Assembly (NCBI GenBank): GCA_945988915.1
Contig: CAMFTS010000072.1
Coordinates: forward strand, 1 to 5,374
Source of the DNA: an uncultured Clostridia bacterium
GTDB taxonomy: Bacteria > Bacillota > Clostridia > Oscillospirales > Acutalibacteraceae
DNA length: 5,374 nt
Direction of reading: 5' to 3'
Of this stretch, positions 4,445 through 5,374 are shown one piece after another. The first letter of the stretch is position 1, and each line of letters starts with the position of its first letter. Below the pieces are notes generated by a model that worked only from the letters and a program-made list of their open reading frames with translations, did not search any database and was not told the origin of the DNA. A program made the position numbers and the translations under genes.

Positions 4445-5374
4445 TTACTGAAGATTTGCTTTAAGAGTAGCAAGGCTTTCTTCAAGTTCATCAGGAATCT
4501 TATCGCCAAACTTCTTGAAGAATTCTTCAATGCCTGCAGCTTCTTCTCTCCAAAGTGTCTTATCAACATCAAGAATCTTTTCAAGAGATTCAACAGTTAC
4601 TTCATCTTCAAGACCCTCAAGGTTGATATCCTTTGCATACGGAAGATAACCGATAGCTGTTTCCTGTGCATCTACTTCGCCGTCACAACGCTTAATAATC
4701 CATTCAAGAACACGAAGGTTGTCACCGAAGCCCGGCCACATAAAGTTGCCTTCATCATCTTTTCTGAACCAGTTAACATTGAAAATCTTAGGAGCTTTTT
4801 CAGGATCAAGTGTCTTACCGATATCAATCCAATGCTGCCAATAGTCAGCCATATGATATCCGCAGAACGGAAGCATAGCCATGGGGTCACGGCGAACAAC
4901 ACCAACAGCACCTGCTGCTGCTGCAGTTGTTTCAGAAGCCATTGTAGCACCTACGAATACACCGTGATTCCAATCTCTTGACTGATATACAAGCGGAGCA
5001 AGCTTTGCGCGTCTTCCGCCAAATACAAATGCTGAAATCGGAACGCCCTGTGGATTTTCAAATTCTGATGAAAGGCAAGGGCAATTTTCTGTCGGAGCTG
5101 TGAAACGAGAGTTTGGATGAGCAAGCTTATTGCCTTCAGCAATGTATTCCGGTCCGTTTACCTTGTTACCTGTCCATTCCTCTGCATTAACAGGTGGATT
5201 CTTATCGAGGCTTTCCCACCAAACTGTGTTATTATCAAGATTTCTTGCAACATTTGTAAAGATAGTACCTTTCATTGTTGCTGCAAGAGCGTTAGGATTA
5301 GACTTATTATTTGTACCGGGTGCAACGCCGAAGAAACCGTTTTCAGGGTTGATAGCATAAAGTCTGCCGTCTTC
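4445..5374 (-). CDS. pckG: GTP-dependent phosphoenolpyruvate carboxykinase, C-terminal half (partial)
   Basis: The enzyme interconverts oxaloacetate + GTP and phosphoenolpyruvate + GDP + CO2 in the cytoplasm. The frame stays open to the right edge, giving 309 residues of a protein usually about 600 long. The N-terminal half, including the P-loop and metal-binding residues, is outside the window. Read from the edge, the fragment begins EDGRLYAINPENGFFGVAPG, a classic GTP-type stretch. It then shows HPNSRF (86-91, substrate-binding Arg), FGGRR (118-122, nucleotide-phosphate Arg), WNHGVFVGA (135-143) and DPMAMLPFCGYHMADYW (153-169). The guanine pocket WFRKD (192-196) and FMWPGFGDN (201-209) follows. 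Phe193, Phe201, Phe206 and Asn209 have the same spacing as Phe517, Phe525, Phe530 and Asn533 of the rat cytosolic enzyme. No frameshift or lost residue is seen. In anaerobes it often runs towards oxaloacetate (CO2 fixation, succinate formation) or gluconeogenesis; direction cannot be told here. Its promoter is not visible. Confidence 0.96.
   Translation of the reverse strand, partial: EDGRLYAINPENGFFGVAPGTNNKSNPNALAATMKGTIFTNVARNLDNNTVWWESLDKNPPVNAEEWTGNKVNGPEYIAEGNKLAHPNSRFTAPTENCPCLSSEFENPQGVPISAFVFGGRRAKLAPLVYQSRDWNHGVFVGATMASETTAAAAGAVGVVRRDPMAMLPFCGYHMADYWQHWIDIGKTLDPEKAPKIFNVNWFRKDDEGNFMWPGFGDNLRVLEWIIKRCDGEVDAQETAIGYLPYAKDINLEGLEDEVTVESLEKILDVDKTLWREEAAGIEEFFKKFGDKIPDELEESLATLKANLQ

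Noticed and set aside
4321..4593. Minus-strand open frame across the reductase-carboxykinase junction
   Set aside because: It crosses a strong terminator and overlaps both real genes in a different frame; no domain is seen.
4672..5142. Two further minus-strand open frames (4672-4950 and 4951-5142)
   Set aside because: Both are alternative frames of the carboxykinase gene, whose motifs are continuous through this stretch.
5273..5275. Internal Met of the carboxykinase as a true start giving a 276-residue protein
   Set aside because: The frame remains open upstream to the edge and encodes the conserved INPENGFFGVAPG stretch, so the gene is cut by the window rather than truncated.
5130..5360. 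Plus-strand open frame of 76 codons with hydrophobic stretches
   Set aside because: It is antisense to conserved carboxykinase motifs; the hydrophobic look comes from the complement of the coding strand.

Overview
The window looks like ordinary chromosomal DNA from an anaerobic, low-GC Bacillota, most likely a gut or rumen Clostridia member (inference). The reasons are AT-rich spacers, near-consensus SigA-type promoters, purine-rich ribosome binding sites, an aldo/keto reductase carrying two ferredoxin-type [4Fe-4S] motifs, and a GTP-type PEP carboxykinase. I see no insertion sequence, phage gene, CRISPR array, tRNA or rRNA, and no gene-free stretch longer than about 140 bases.

Layout from left to right. 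Bases 1-129 are AT-rich spacer with a strong extended -10 promoter, followed by a stand-alone SCP2 sterol-carrier domain protein (130-453, +) and its own hairpin terminator. A Gfo/Idh/MocA-family NAD(P)-dependent oxidoreductase follows (575-1876, +). It converges on a calcineurin-like metallophosphoesterase (1929-3080, -), and the two share a two-way terminator. The phosphoesterase diverges from an aldo/keto reductase (3221-4378, +) across a 140-base spacer holding two back-to-back near-consensus promoters. The reductase converges on the C-terminal half of GTP-dependent phosphoenolpyruvate carboxykinase (4445 to the right edge, -), again across a shared two-way terminator.

The four complete genes each appear to be separate transcription units. 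Visible promoters precede them and hairpins end every unit, including the carboxykinase, whose promoter lies outside the window. Nothing here links them into one pathway. The carboxykinase belongs to central carbon metabolism, the two oxidoreductases probably act on sugar-like or carbonyl substrates, and the SCP2 and phosphoesterase proteins have no assignable substrate.

I did not find a convincing new multi-gene system. The points most worth checking are protein-level oddities: a Gln in place of the usual His in the first metal motif of the phosphoesterase and a hydrophobic C-terminal tail on the same protein, a cysteine-rich insert and an altered active-site motif in the Gfo/Idh protein, and the compact paired promoters and terminators.
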